7,808 nt of DNA from Oscillospiraceae bacterium (lineage in GTDB: Bacteria > Bacillota > Clostridia > Oscillospirales > Oscillospiraceae). The notes below the pieces were generated by a model. The model had not been told where the DNA came from, did no database searches, and was given only the letters and a program-made list of their open reading frames with translations. The stretch lies in NCBI GenBank assembly GCA_009785655.1, contig WQVW01000067.1:1-7808 (forward strand), given 5' to 3'. Within the stretch, counting starts at the first letter, position 1; the number at the start of each line of letters is the position of its first letter. The translations under genes and the position numbers were made by a program. Positions 1-6,220 of this stretch are shown in pieces.

Positions 1-1497
1 ACGCGTCACAGCATCGTCTTCTATCTGATAAGTCTCAACCCTCAGTGTAGAATCAAGATTTCTCAGCATATTTTGCGCCTGCGTAATCTCCGTGTTAATT
101 AAATTCGGCATTGGCTGCGGCTGTCGTTCCCCAAGCGAAACATATATCTCAATATCAATCGGTGCGCCCTCTGCCGGCGGAATCCGCGAAGACCCGGACG
201 GCGGATTTTGTCTGGTGATGACTCCCGCCGCATGTTCACCACTATACACCCTGTCCGCAACGACAAAGTTAAACACATTGTCATATGTCCTGTCCATGCG
301 GACATCGGACTCCATACGCCCAACGAAGTTCGGTATCGTGACAGGTTCCCGCGGTGTTTGACGAAAGATATCTCGCAGCATATAACTCCACATGAAAACA
401 GCAACGACTATAATAAACACAATAATGCTGAAAATGCCGATAAGCGTTGAGGTCTTTGAGGCTCTTTTACTGGTCGTCCTGTATTCCTCCCTGTCCATCT
501 CCGGCTTTTTGTGCGCCACGCGTTTCGGTGGTGGTGGCGGTGTGCGTTCTACAACACGTTCAGCCTTCAGCGCGGCCCCTGTCGGAACCGGTCGCGTCGC
601 CTGCTCGTCAATCACATCAGGCGGCTGACGCCTGTCATGGGCTGTGTAATTGAAAGCAATCGCAGGATTTTTCCGGAATTCCTCAAGATCAAAAAGCATC
701 TCATCCGCGGTTGTAAATCGCAGATTTATATTCGGCTCCATCGCATGCATTGTAATGTTTTCCAGACCTTCCGGCACGTCTGGATTGATGTCCCGCGGCA
801 TCAGCGGAATAGCACTGATATGCTGTATTGCGACTGAAACGGCAGAATCCCCGACAAACGGCAGGCGGCTTGTAAGCATTTCGTACATGACAACGCCTAA
901 CGAGTATATGTCGGATCTGGCATCCACATGCCCGCCCTTTGCCTGTTCCGGCGAAATATAGTGTACCGAACCCAATGCCTCCTGCGTCAATGTGTTTTGC
1001 ACTGCCAGAAGCCTTGCAATCCCAAAATCGGCGACTTTAACGCTGCCGTCCTTCAGAATCATAATATTATGCGGCTTGACATCCCGGTGTATAATCCCTC
1101 GTGAATGCGCATGGCCTAACGCTTTTATTATCTGCGTAGAAAAATGCAATGCTTCTTTCCAATTCAGAACGCCTTTTCTGTTGATGTATTGTTTGAGGGT
1201 AATTCCCTCAATAAGCTCCATGACAATATATTCAATGCCGGCAGAGCGGTTCACATCGTAAACAGCAACGATATTCGGGTGAGACAACATCGCCACCGCT
1301 TGGGATTCTGTATGAAATCTCCGTCTAAACTCTTCGTCAGTTGCAAGATCTTCTTTTAATATCTTAATGGCAACAAGCCGATTCAAGCGGTGACATCTGG
1401 CTTTGTAAACAAGTGCCATGCCACCGGTGCCAATCAGCTCTAAAATTTCATATCTATTATCCAGTATTCTGCCGACATACTTATCGCCTATGTCCAT
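1..1497 (-). CDS. prkC: PASTA-domain Ser/Thr protein kinase (PrkC/PknB/Stk1 family), 3' end cut by window edge
   Basis: Membrane Ser/Thr kinase of the Firmicutes PrkC type, which phosphorylates proteins of cell division, wall synthesis and translation in response to muropeptides or lipid II. I translated 499 codons without a stop to base 1. The kinase domain spans about residues 17-275: glycine loop GTGGMALVY (23-31), VAIK lysine 45, helix C Glu64, HRDVKPHN (137-144), DFG (157-159), a Thr/Ser-rich activation loop ending GSVHYISPEQ (176-185), and DIYSLG (196-201). A basic, proline-rich linker follows, then one membrane helix (about 351-370, with no signal peptide), one full PASTA repeat (about 385-455) and the start of a second (from about 462). 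B. subtilis PrkC has 648 residues, so roughly 150 may be missing. ATG 1497 is preferred over ATG 1503 because GGAGG lies 7 bases before it but only 1 base before the other. It starts 15 bases after the phosphatase stop, matching the usual phosphatase-kinase pair. The family call is secure; the symbol follows the B. subtilis name. Confidence 0.96.
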   Translation of the reverse strand, partial: MDIGDKYVGRILDNRYEILELIGTGGMALVYKARCHRLNRLVAIKILKEDLATDEEFRRRFHTESQAVAMLSHPNIVAVYDVNRSAGIEYIVMELIEGITLKQYINRKGVLNWKEALHFSTQIIKALGHAHSRGIIHRDVKPHNIMILKDGSVKVADFGIARLLAVQNTLTQEALGSVHYISPEQAKGGHVDARSDIYSLGVVMYEMLTSRLPFVGDSAVSVAIQHISAIPLMPRDINPDVPEGLENITMHAMEPNINLRFTTADEMLFDLEEFRKNPAIAFNYTAHDRRQPPDVIDEQATRPVPTGAALKAERVVERTPPPPPKRVAHKKPEMDREEYRTTSKRASKTSTLIGIFSIIVFIIVVAVFMWSYMLRDIFRQTPREPVTIPNFVGRMESDVRMDRTYDNVFNFVVADRVYSGEHAAGVITRQNPPSGSSRIPPAEGAPIDIEIYVSLGERQPQPMPNLINTEITQAQNMLRNLDSTLRVETYQIEDDAVTR

Positions 1498-1504
1498 TTG
1501 CATA

Positions 1505-1509
1505 CCTCC
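1505..1509 (-). promoter_or_regulatory. Ribosome binding site of the PASTA kinase (GGAGG)
   Basis: The minus strand reads GGAGG here. It is 7 bases before the ATG at 1497 and 1 base before the in-frame ATG at 1503, so it decides in favour of the shorter form beginning MDIGDKYVG. The site lies in the 15-base gap after the phosphatase stop codon, so the kinase has its own translation signal and does not depend on an overlap. Confidence 0.8.
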
Positions 1510-1512
1510 GGG

Positions 1513-2247
1513 TTACTTCCTAAATAAAACAGCCGTCACGTTATCAGGGGCACCCCTGGCTAACGCCAGCTCAACAAGCTTTTCACAATTTTCCTGCACA
1601 CTTCCGCCGCGCTGTAGTTCAGCCAAAATCTCATTGTCCATCACTACATCTGAAAGACCATCTGAACAAAGCAGAATGTGCTCTCCATCTGACAGGTTCA
1701 GGAAGAACACATCAGCGGTCTCTTTCCGGCGCGTGCCGACAACCCGTGTGATAAGATTTCTGTTTGGGTGTCTCATCGCCTCTGCCCGTGTCAAGTCTCC
1801 TCTGTCAATCATGTCTTCAACCACAGAATGATCCTTTGTTATCTGGGTTATATTGTCCGGTGTAATGTAGTAGACGCGGCTGTCTCCAACGCTCACCACC
1901 ACTTCTCCGTCAGTGGTTGAGACAGCGGCACATAGCGTTGTACCCATCCCGGCATACTCATTTTCACGCATACTTTTTTCATATACCGCCTTGTTTGCCA
2001 CATGCACCGCATCAGACATTTTCGCCGCAATATCATTTTGATCCCCGATATTTTCAATATACTTGCCTATGTGATGCATAAACGCTTCAACAGCCAGCGC
2101 ACTTGCAACATCCCCGGCATTTGCGCCGCCCATGCCGTCACATACGACAAGCACAGCGATGGCCTTATCCTCATCGTATAGTATCTTGAAAACATCTTGA
2201 TTTTGCCGTCTGACCTTGCCGCTGTCAGTGATTCCCCATAACTCCAT
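1513..2247 (-). CDS. prpC: PP2C-family Ser/Thr protein phosphatase (PrpC/Stp type)
   Basis: Metal-dependent cytosolic phosphatase that reverses phosphorylation by the partner PASTA kinase encoded directly downstream. The 244-residue protein carries the full PP2C signature: RRQNQD with metal-binding Asp18, CDGMGG (36-41, metal-binding Asp37), GMGTT (100-104), VGDSR (120-124), TKDHS (137-141), LLCSDGLSD (192-200, metal-binding Asp196) and a C-terminal GAPDN ending in Asp235-Asn236. Length fits the bacterial family (about 240-255), and there is no membrane segment. The frame stays open upstream to an ATG at 2337, but the start chosen is ATG 2247: AGGGAG lies 8 bases before it, family members begin at this point, and longer starts would run into the end of rlmN and add a tail with no family resemblance. 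The gap after the rlmN stop is 37 bases. Function is secure; the symbol follows the B. subtilis name (also stp). Confidence 0.96.
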   Translation of the reverse strand: MELWGITDSGKVRRQNQDVFKILYDEDKAIAVLVVCDGMGGANAGDVASALAVEAFMHHIGKYIENIGDQNDIAAKMSDAVHVANKAVYEKSMRENEYAGMGTTLCAAVSTTDGEVVVSVGDSRVYYITPDNITQITKDHSVVEDMIDRGDLTRAEAMRHPNRNLITRVVGTRRKETADVFFLNLSDGEHILLCSDGLSDVVMDNEILAELQRGGSVQENCEKLVELALARGAPDNVTAVLFRK

Positions 2248-2255
2248 ATCTTTGT

Positions 2256-2261
2256 CTCCCT
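2256..2261 (-). promoter_or_regulatory. Ribosome binding site of the phosphatase (AGGGAG), possibly masked by a small hairpin
   Basis: AGGGAG on the minus strand sits 8 bases before the ATG at 2247 and fixes that start. Its GGG can pair with a CCC just upstream, leaving a four-base UCAA loop (2258-2267). This could slow ribosome loading, but the stem has only three firm pairs, so a regulatory effect is speculative. Confidence 0.7.
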
Positions 2262-2284
2262 TGAGGGGTGTGACGTATGTGTCA

Positions 2285-3313
2285 CTATTCTTTGTCATTA
2301 AGTGCTTTCTTACGGAGTTGTCCGCAAGCTGCGTCAATGTCTCCGCCTAAACTGCGGCGGATCGTATAATTTATGCCCTTTTGTTTTAGGATTTTAGTAA
2401 ACGCCTCTATATTCCCGCTTGGCTTGAGATCTCTTTCAGAAACACTGTTTAGCAGTATCAGGTTCAAATGGCCGCCTGTTTCCCGAATTTTTTCCGCCAA
2501 CAAATTCGCCTGATGCGGTGAATCATTCACGCCGTCTATCATCGCGTACTCAAAAGACACGCGCCGCCCTGTTTTTTCAAAGTATCTTTCGCAGGCGGCA
2601 ATCAGCGCACCAACTCCGACACCTTGGTTTGCCGGCACTAAGCGAGATCGTGTCTCATCATCCGGCGCGTGGAGCGATAAAGCTAACGTTAATTGTATAC
2701 CATAGTCACCCAATTTGTCAATATTGTCCGGCAATCCGCATGTCGAAAGTGTGATATGCCGCGCACCGATATTGATGCCGACGGGATGATTCAAGATTTG
2801 CAAAAACCGGATCACATTATCAAAATTGTCCAGCGGTTCACCAATTCCCATCAATACGACGTTTGATATCTTCTTCCCAGCGTCACGCTGTGAGTAAAGT
2901 ACTTGATCCAACATCTCAGACGGCGCAAGATTCCGCACCAGCCCGCCGAGCGTCGAAGCACAAAAGGCGCATCCCATTCGGCATCCCACCTGTGTTGATA
3001 TGCACACCGTGTTCCCGTGGGCATATTCCATCACCACGCTTTCAATCGCGTTTGCATCCATTGTCCGCCAGAGATATTTTATCGTTCCGTCCAACTTTGA
3101 CACTTGCTTTTCGATCAGTTCCGGCACAGTGATAAAAAACTCGCTGTCCAGTTTTTCGCGCAATTTCTCCGATAAGTTTGTCATTTCATCGAACGTCTTG
3201 ACACCTGTATGCAGCCATTTAAATACTTGTCCCGCACGAAACGGGCGCTCATCCATTGATTTGAAATATGCTTCCAACGCTGGCACATCCATTGATTTTA
3301 TATCCCGCTTCAT
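2285..3313 (-). CDS. rlmN: Dual-specificity RNA methyltransferase RlmN (23S rRNA A2503 / tRNA A37, C2 methylation)
   Basis: Radical-SAM enzyme that methylates C2 of adenine 2503 in the 23S rRNA peptidyl-transferase centre and of A37 in some tRNAs, supporting translational accuracy. The 342-residue protein has the 4Fe-4S motif Cys111-x3-Cys115-x2-Cys118, the SAM-binding GIGEP (156-160), and the two cysteines of its ping-pong mechanism: Cys104 (matching E. coli Cys118) and Cys330 in GDIDAACGQL (matching methyl-carrying Cys355). Glu91 corresponds to E. coli Glu105, at the same 13-residue distance before Cys104. The C-terminal Cys context and the overall wording favour RlmN over Cfr, which modifies C8 and gives drug resistance. 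ATG 3313 overlaps the rsmB stop as ATGA and has GAGGAG 6 bases upstream, so translational coupling is likely. All key residues are present. Confidence 0.97.
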   Translation of the reverse strand: MKRDIKSMDVPALEAYFKSMDERPFRAGQVFKWLHTGVKTFDEMTNLSEKLREKLDSEFFITVPELIEKQVSKLDGTIKYLWRTMDANAIESVVMEYAHGNTVCISTQVGCRMGCAFCASTLGGLVRNLAPSEMLDQVLYSQRDAGKKISNVVLMGIGEPLDNFDNVIRFLQILNHPVGINIGARHITLSTCGLPDNIDKLGDYGIQLTLALSLHAPDDETRSRLVPANQGVGVGALIAACERYFEKTGRRVSFEYAMIDGVNDSPHQANLLAEKIRETGGHLNLILLNSVSERDLKPSGNIEAFTKILKQKGINYTIRRSLGGDIDAACGQLRKKALNDKE

Positions 3314-4647
3314 GCCCGTCTCCTCAATTTGCAGATAAAAAATCCATCCGTATCATGTATATGCGGCCACAGCGTAATCATCCCGTTTTCAACACTCCCG
3401 ATGCCTGGAGCTGTGAATGCTTCTCTGTAAAACGCATCATTGTCTTCCAAGAACCACACGATAACATCCTCATTCTCACGCTTTAAGATGGTGCATGTAG
3501 AATATAAAAGCGTACCACCCGGTTTGACATATCGTGATACGTTGGCTAAAATCCGTTTTTGCAATGCTGGCAATTCGGCGATATCCGCTTCGGATTTATA
3601 ACGTATTTCCGGCTTTTTGCGTATAACGCCGAATCCGGAACATGGCACGTCCGCTATCACAACGTCCGCTTTATCCGCATATTCCGGATAAAAAACTGAC
3701 GCGTCTTTTTCGCTGGCACTGATTATTGACAACCCCAGTCGCCCCGCCCCGCTTTCGATGAGCCCTAGTTTACCGCGATTGATATCACAAGCGTCAATGC
3801 GTCCTGTATTTTTCATGGCAATCGCTGAGGCGTAAGACTTCCCGCCGGGTGCTGCACAGGCATCAATGACAAAATCGCCTGGCTTTGGGGCGGCTGCTAT
3901 CACAGCCAATCTCGCCGCCGGATCTTGTATGTAAATATGCCCGTTTATCAACACATCCAAACGTTCAACACTCCCGGTACGGCGCATCATGATGGCGTCT
4001 GTCAACCATTTGTGGCGTTCTGCCTGAACGCCTGCGGATTGAAGATTTTCCAGCACTTCACCGGGGTTTGCACACAATGTGTTTACCTGCGCTATGATTG
4101 GTGTGTCCGCAACGTTATTTGCCGACAAAAATGCCTCCGCACCTGCCTGCCCCAACTCTTCACAAACTTCCCGGACAAGCCATTCGGGGTGACTGTATTT
4201 GATTGATAACCGCTGATACGCCGTCTCCGCTGTGACTTCCGGCAAATTGTCCGCACTGACAGCCGCGGCAACCTTCCGCAGCAGCGCATTGACAAAACCA
4301 ACAGCACGTGGATTTGCGTGTTTTTTTGCGAGCAATACACCCTCATTCACCGCGGCACTTTGCGGGATTTTTGTCAAAAAAACAAGTTGATATATCGACA
4401 TACGCAATATATCAAGCACACGCGGCTCGATCTTTTTCAGACTCATCGTTGAAAAATGCGACACATAGTAATCACAAAGCGTCATGTTCTGTATAACCCC
4501 GCCCACAATCCGCTTGGTGAGCGCGATGTCACGTTCTGAAATCTCTGAACGTGCAAACAGTTTATCAAGTGCCGCGTCCGGCCATACGCTATTCCGGCGA
4601 TATTCCCCAAGTGCTGTGAGGGCGGCACTCCGCGCGGTCATCGGCAT
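3310..4647 (-). CDS. rsmB: 16S rRNA (cytosine-967 C5)-methyltransferase RsmB (Sun/Fmu)
   Basis: SAM-dependent enzyme making m5C967 in 16S rRNA. The 445-residue protein has the family's two parts. About residues 1-130 form a NusB-like RNA-binding helical domain, with typical EPRVLDILRMSIYQL and SAAVNEGV stretches. The C-terminal part is a Rossmann methyltransferase: QDPAA (241-245), SAM loop DACAAPGGKS (262-271), DVPCSGFG (333-340, with the product-release Cys336), KKPEIR (344-349) and STCT (383-386, with catalytic nucleophile Cys385). The NusB-like domain separates it from RsmF-like enzymes. The start at 4647 is chosen because GAGGG lies 8 bases upstream. A second in-frame ATG at 4641 forms an ATGA overlap with the fmt stop, but the same site would be 14 bases away. 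Overlap with fmt is 10 bases; the stop overlaps rlmN by 4 bases. The protein appears intact. Confidence 0.96.
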   Translation of the reverse strand: MPMTARSAALTALGEYRRNSVWPDAALDKLFARSEISERDIALTKRIVGGVIQNMTLCDYYVSHFSTMSLKKIEPRVLDILRMSIYQLVFLTKIPQSAAVNEGVLLAKKHANPRAVGFVNALLRKVAAAVSADNLPEVTAETAYQRLSIKYSHPEWLVREVCEELGQAGAEAFLSANNVADTPIIAQVNTLCANPGEVLENLQSAGVQAERHKWLTDAIMMRRTGSVERLDVLINGHIYIQDPAARLAVIAAAPKPGDFVIDACAAPGGKSYASAIAMKNTGRIDACDINRGKLGLIESGAGRLGLSIISASEKDASVFYPEYADKADVVIADVPCSGFGVIRKKPEIRYKSEADIAELPALQKRILANVSRYVKPGGTLLYSTCTILKRENEDVIVWFLEDNDAFYREAFTAPGIGSVENGMITLWPHIHDTDGFFICKLRRRA

Positions 4648-5552
4648 AGTGAATTCCCTCTTAAAAAGTCCGCCGCCGCCATCCGCCGCCCGCCTGGTGC
4701 CTGCAGCTCCTTGATTGTCACAATCCCGTCAGCGCAAGCAACTACGAGACCTGCTTCCCCTGCTGAAATGATCGTGCCGGGGATATCCTTTGTCTCTCTC
4801 TGCACTATATCCGCCGCGAATATCTTGTATGTCGTGCCCTGAAACTCCGCCGTTGCCACTGGCCACGGATTCAAGCCACGGATTTTATTTTTTATGTTCA
4901 ATGCGGTATCCGTCCAATCAATCGGCGACATGCTTTTACCAAGCGGCGGCGCGAATGTCGCCGCGTTGGAATCCTGTGGTATACGCACAGCTTCCCCACG
5001 TGAAATCGCGGTGACAGTATCGCTCAACAACTCCGCACCCAAGATGCTCAATCTATCATGCAAATCGCCTGACGTTTCATTCTCACCGATTGCCGTTTTT
5101 TTACAGAGCAGCATGTCCCCTGCGTCAAGTCCCTCCGCCATCATCATTGCGGTCACGCCCGTTTCCGTTTCTCCGTTGATCACTGCCCACTGAATCGGCG
5201 CGGCTCCCCTGTATTTCGGCAACAGCGAGCCGTGGATATTGACACACCCCAAACGCGGCAACTCAAGTATCTCACGCGGTAAAAGCTTTCCATATGCGAC
5301 CACGGCAATAAGTTCACACTCAAGTTCTCTCAAAATCTCAAGTGCCTCACCATCTTTCAACGATTCCGGCTGATACACCGGCGTTGAATGCGCTAACGCA
5401 AGCTGTTTGACTGGACTGAAGCTCAAGTTCATTCCGCGATTCCGTTTTTTGTCCGGCTGTGTGAACACTGCCGCCACATCGTGTCCGTCGTGATACAGTC
5501 GTTCTAACGAAGGCACGGCAAATTCAGGTGTGCCCATGAAAACTATTCTCAT
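4638..5552 (-). CDS. fmt: Methionyl-tRNA formyltransferase
   Basis: Transfers a formyl group from 10-formyl-tetrahydrofolate to Met-tRNA(fMet), giving the bacterial initiator tRNA; Def, encoded immediately upstream, later removes the formyl group. The 304-residue protein has the N-terminal Rossmann domain beginning MRIVFMGTPEFAVPSLE and the catalytic triad Asn105 and His107 (in VNIHGSLLPKYRGAAPIQW, 104-122) and Asp143 (GLDAGD), matching E. coli Asn106, His108 and Asp144. The C-terminal OB-like tRNA-binding domain includes GLNPWP (226-231) and LQAPGGRRM (283-291). Length is close to the usual 310-315. The start ATG at 5552 overlaps the def stop as ATGA, with an AGAGGA site about 9 bases upstream, so coupled translation with def is likely. 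Its stop lies inside the start of rsmB. No defects seen. Confidence 0.98.
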   Translation of the reverse strand: MRIVFMGTPEFAVPSLERLYHDGHDVAAVFTQPDKKRNRGMNLSFSPVKQLALAHSTPVYQPESLKDGEALEILRELECELIAVVAYGKLLPREILELPRLGCVNIHGSLLPKYRGAAPIQWAVINGETETGVTAMMMAEGLDAGDMLLCKKTAIGENETSGDLHDRLSILGAELLSDTVTAISRGEAVRIPQDSNAATFAPPLGKSMSPIDWTDTALNIKNKIRGLNPWPVATAEFQGTTYKIFAADIVQRETKDIPGTIISAGEAGLVVACADGIVTIKELQAPGGRRMAAADFLRGNSLCR

Positions 5553-6076
5553 TCTGCGATGTCCTCTTCATCATCCTCATTATTGAGTAAGGCAAGCTCT
5601 TCTTCTGTGAGGAATCTTTCCACATGCGTGGTGAACAGCACCCCGTTTAGATGGTCAATCTCATGACAAGCCGCACGCGCTGTGATGTCTTTGCACCATA
5701 TTTCAATCGGCTTGCCATGCCTGTCCTGCGCTTTTACTTTCACAAGATCCGGCCGCGTGACAATGCCATAGATTCCCGGAACGCTGAGACAGCCTTCGCT
5801 TCCGCTCTGCGTCCCTGATGAGGCCGTGATTTCAGGATTCACCAGCTCAATAATCTGTTCGTCCAGCAGATCAGTCTCAATATTGAGATCGACGATCAAA
5901 GCCGCCCGTCTCAGCACACCAACCTGGGGTGCCGCCAATCCTAAGCCGTTCGCTTCTATCAGCGTCTCACGCATATCGTCCAACAACTGGTGCAGCCGCT
6001 TGTCAAATTCGGTCACCGCACGGCTTTTCTTTTTCAGGGACGGGTCTTCATCGCGTAATATGTTTCTTATCGCCAT
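5549..6076 (-). CDS. def: Peptide deformylase
   Basis: Metalloenzyme that removes the N-formyl group from nascent proteins as they leave the ribosome, and the target of actinonin. The 175-residue protein carries all three deformylase motifs: GLGLAAPQVG (44-53), EGCLS (94-98) and HEIDHLNGVLF (138-148). Metal ligands are Cys96, His138 and His142, and Glu139 is the catalytic base. The EGCLS form and the absence of the insertions typical of Bacillus PDF type 2 place it among the type 1-like enzymes. A strongly acidic tail (167-175) follows the catalytic domain. The start at 6076 has AAGGA 11 bases upstream, a rather wide spacing; no better in-frame start is seen, and MAIRNILRDEDP matches the normal family N-terminus. 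It is the first gene after the 144-base gap and overlaps fmt by 4 bases. Confidence 0.98.
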   Translation of the reverse strand: MAIRNILRDEDPSLKKKSRAVTEFDKRLHQLLDDMRETLIEANGLGLAAPQVGVLRRAALIVDLNIETDLLDEQIIELVNPEITASSGTQSGSEGCLSVPGIYGIVTRPDLVKVKAQDRHGKPIEIWCKDITARAACHEIDHLNGVLFTTHVERFLTEEELALLNNEDDEEDIAE

Positions 6077-6220
6077 TTTTACTCTATTCCTTAATTTTAC
6101 TCACCCTGTTATTTAAAGGACGCGCTGCGTTCGCCCGCCGCCCTAACAATAGTCTTCACAGGCGCACACAGTACACCCCTACAGGATGGCGTCATAAATT
6201 ATGCAATTACTGTCAATATT
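6077..6220. other. Non-coding gap between priA and def
   Basis: This 144-base stretch is the only intergenic space longer than 40 bases in the window. Read on the minus strand it begins AT-rich just after the priA stop, passes through a GC-rich part with two imperfect hairpins, and becomes AT-rich again before the def ribosome binding site. There is no strong terminator (no GC stem followed by a T run) and no convincing promoter. A TTGACA box at 6211-6216 has no -10 box at proper distance. Whether def has its own promoter or is read through from priA cannot be settled from the sequence. Confidence 0.7.
6118..6180. repeat. Possible degenerate interspersed palindromic repeat (two imperfect hairpins)
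   Basis: On the minus strand, the arms GGTGTAC and GTGCGCC (6161-6177) can form a 7-pair RNA stem with a 3-base loop, two pairs being G:U. Changing T to C at those two places would make a perfect inverted repeat. A second, weaker hairpin (6118-6136) pairs GGGCG with CGTCC around an interrupted centre. The edge reading CCCCTACAGG on the plus strand resembles the ends of short GC-rich palindromes that I recall from intergenic regions of Oscillospiraceae-type genomes. Only one copy is present here, so repeat status is inference from memory and structure. Confidence 0.3.

Noticed and set aside
1418..1831. A 137-codon plus-strand open frame
   Set aside because: It lies antisense across the start of the kinase and the end of the phosphatase, both of which have full family motifs, and its translation shows no recognisable domain. 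Other plus-strand frames, such as 3000-3338 and 5929-6339, are rejected for the same reason.
1513..2337. Longer phosphatase starting at ATG 2337
   Set aside because: It would overlap rlmN by 53 bases, has no ribosome binding site at proper distance and adds 30 residues foreign to the PP2C family; ATG 2247 has a good site and the family N-terminus.
2285..3313. Possible Cfr-type antibiotic resistance methyltransferase
   Set aside because: The gene sits in the conserved housekeeping order and carries the RlmN-type C-terminal GDIDAACGQL. Cfr is close kin, but it is normally on mobile elements, and none is seen here.
4668..4693. GCC/GCG-rich low-complexity stretch at the fmt end
   Set aside because: It is explained by the coding of the conserved C-terminal GGRRMAAAD residues of Fmt and does not form a long inverted repeat or terminator.
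6198..6216. TTGACA plus CATAAT as a promoter for def
   Set aside because: On the minus strand the two boxes are only 7 bases apart instead of about 17, and no other -10-like hexamer lies at the right distance from TTGACA. The match is probably chance in AT-rich sequence.
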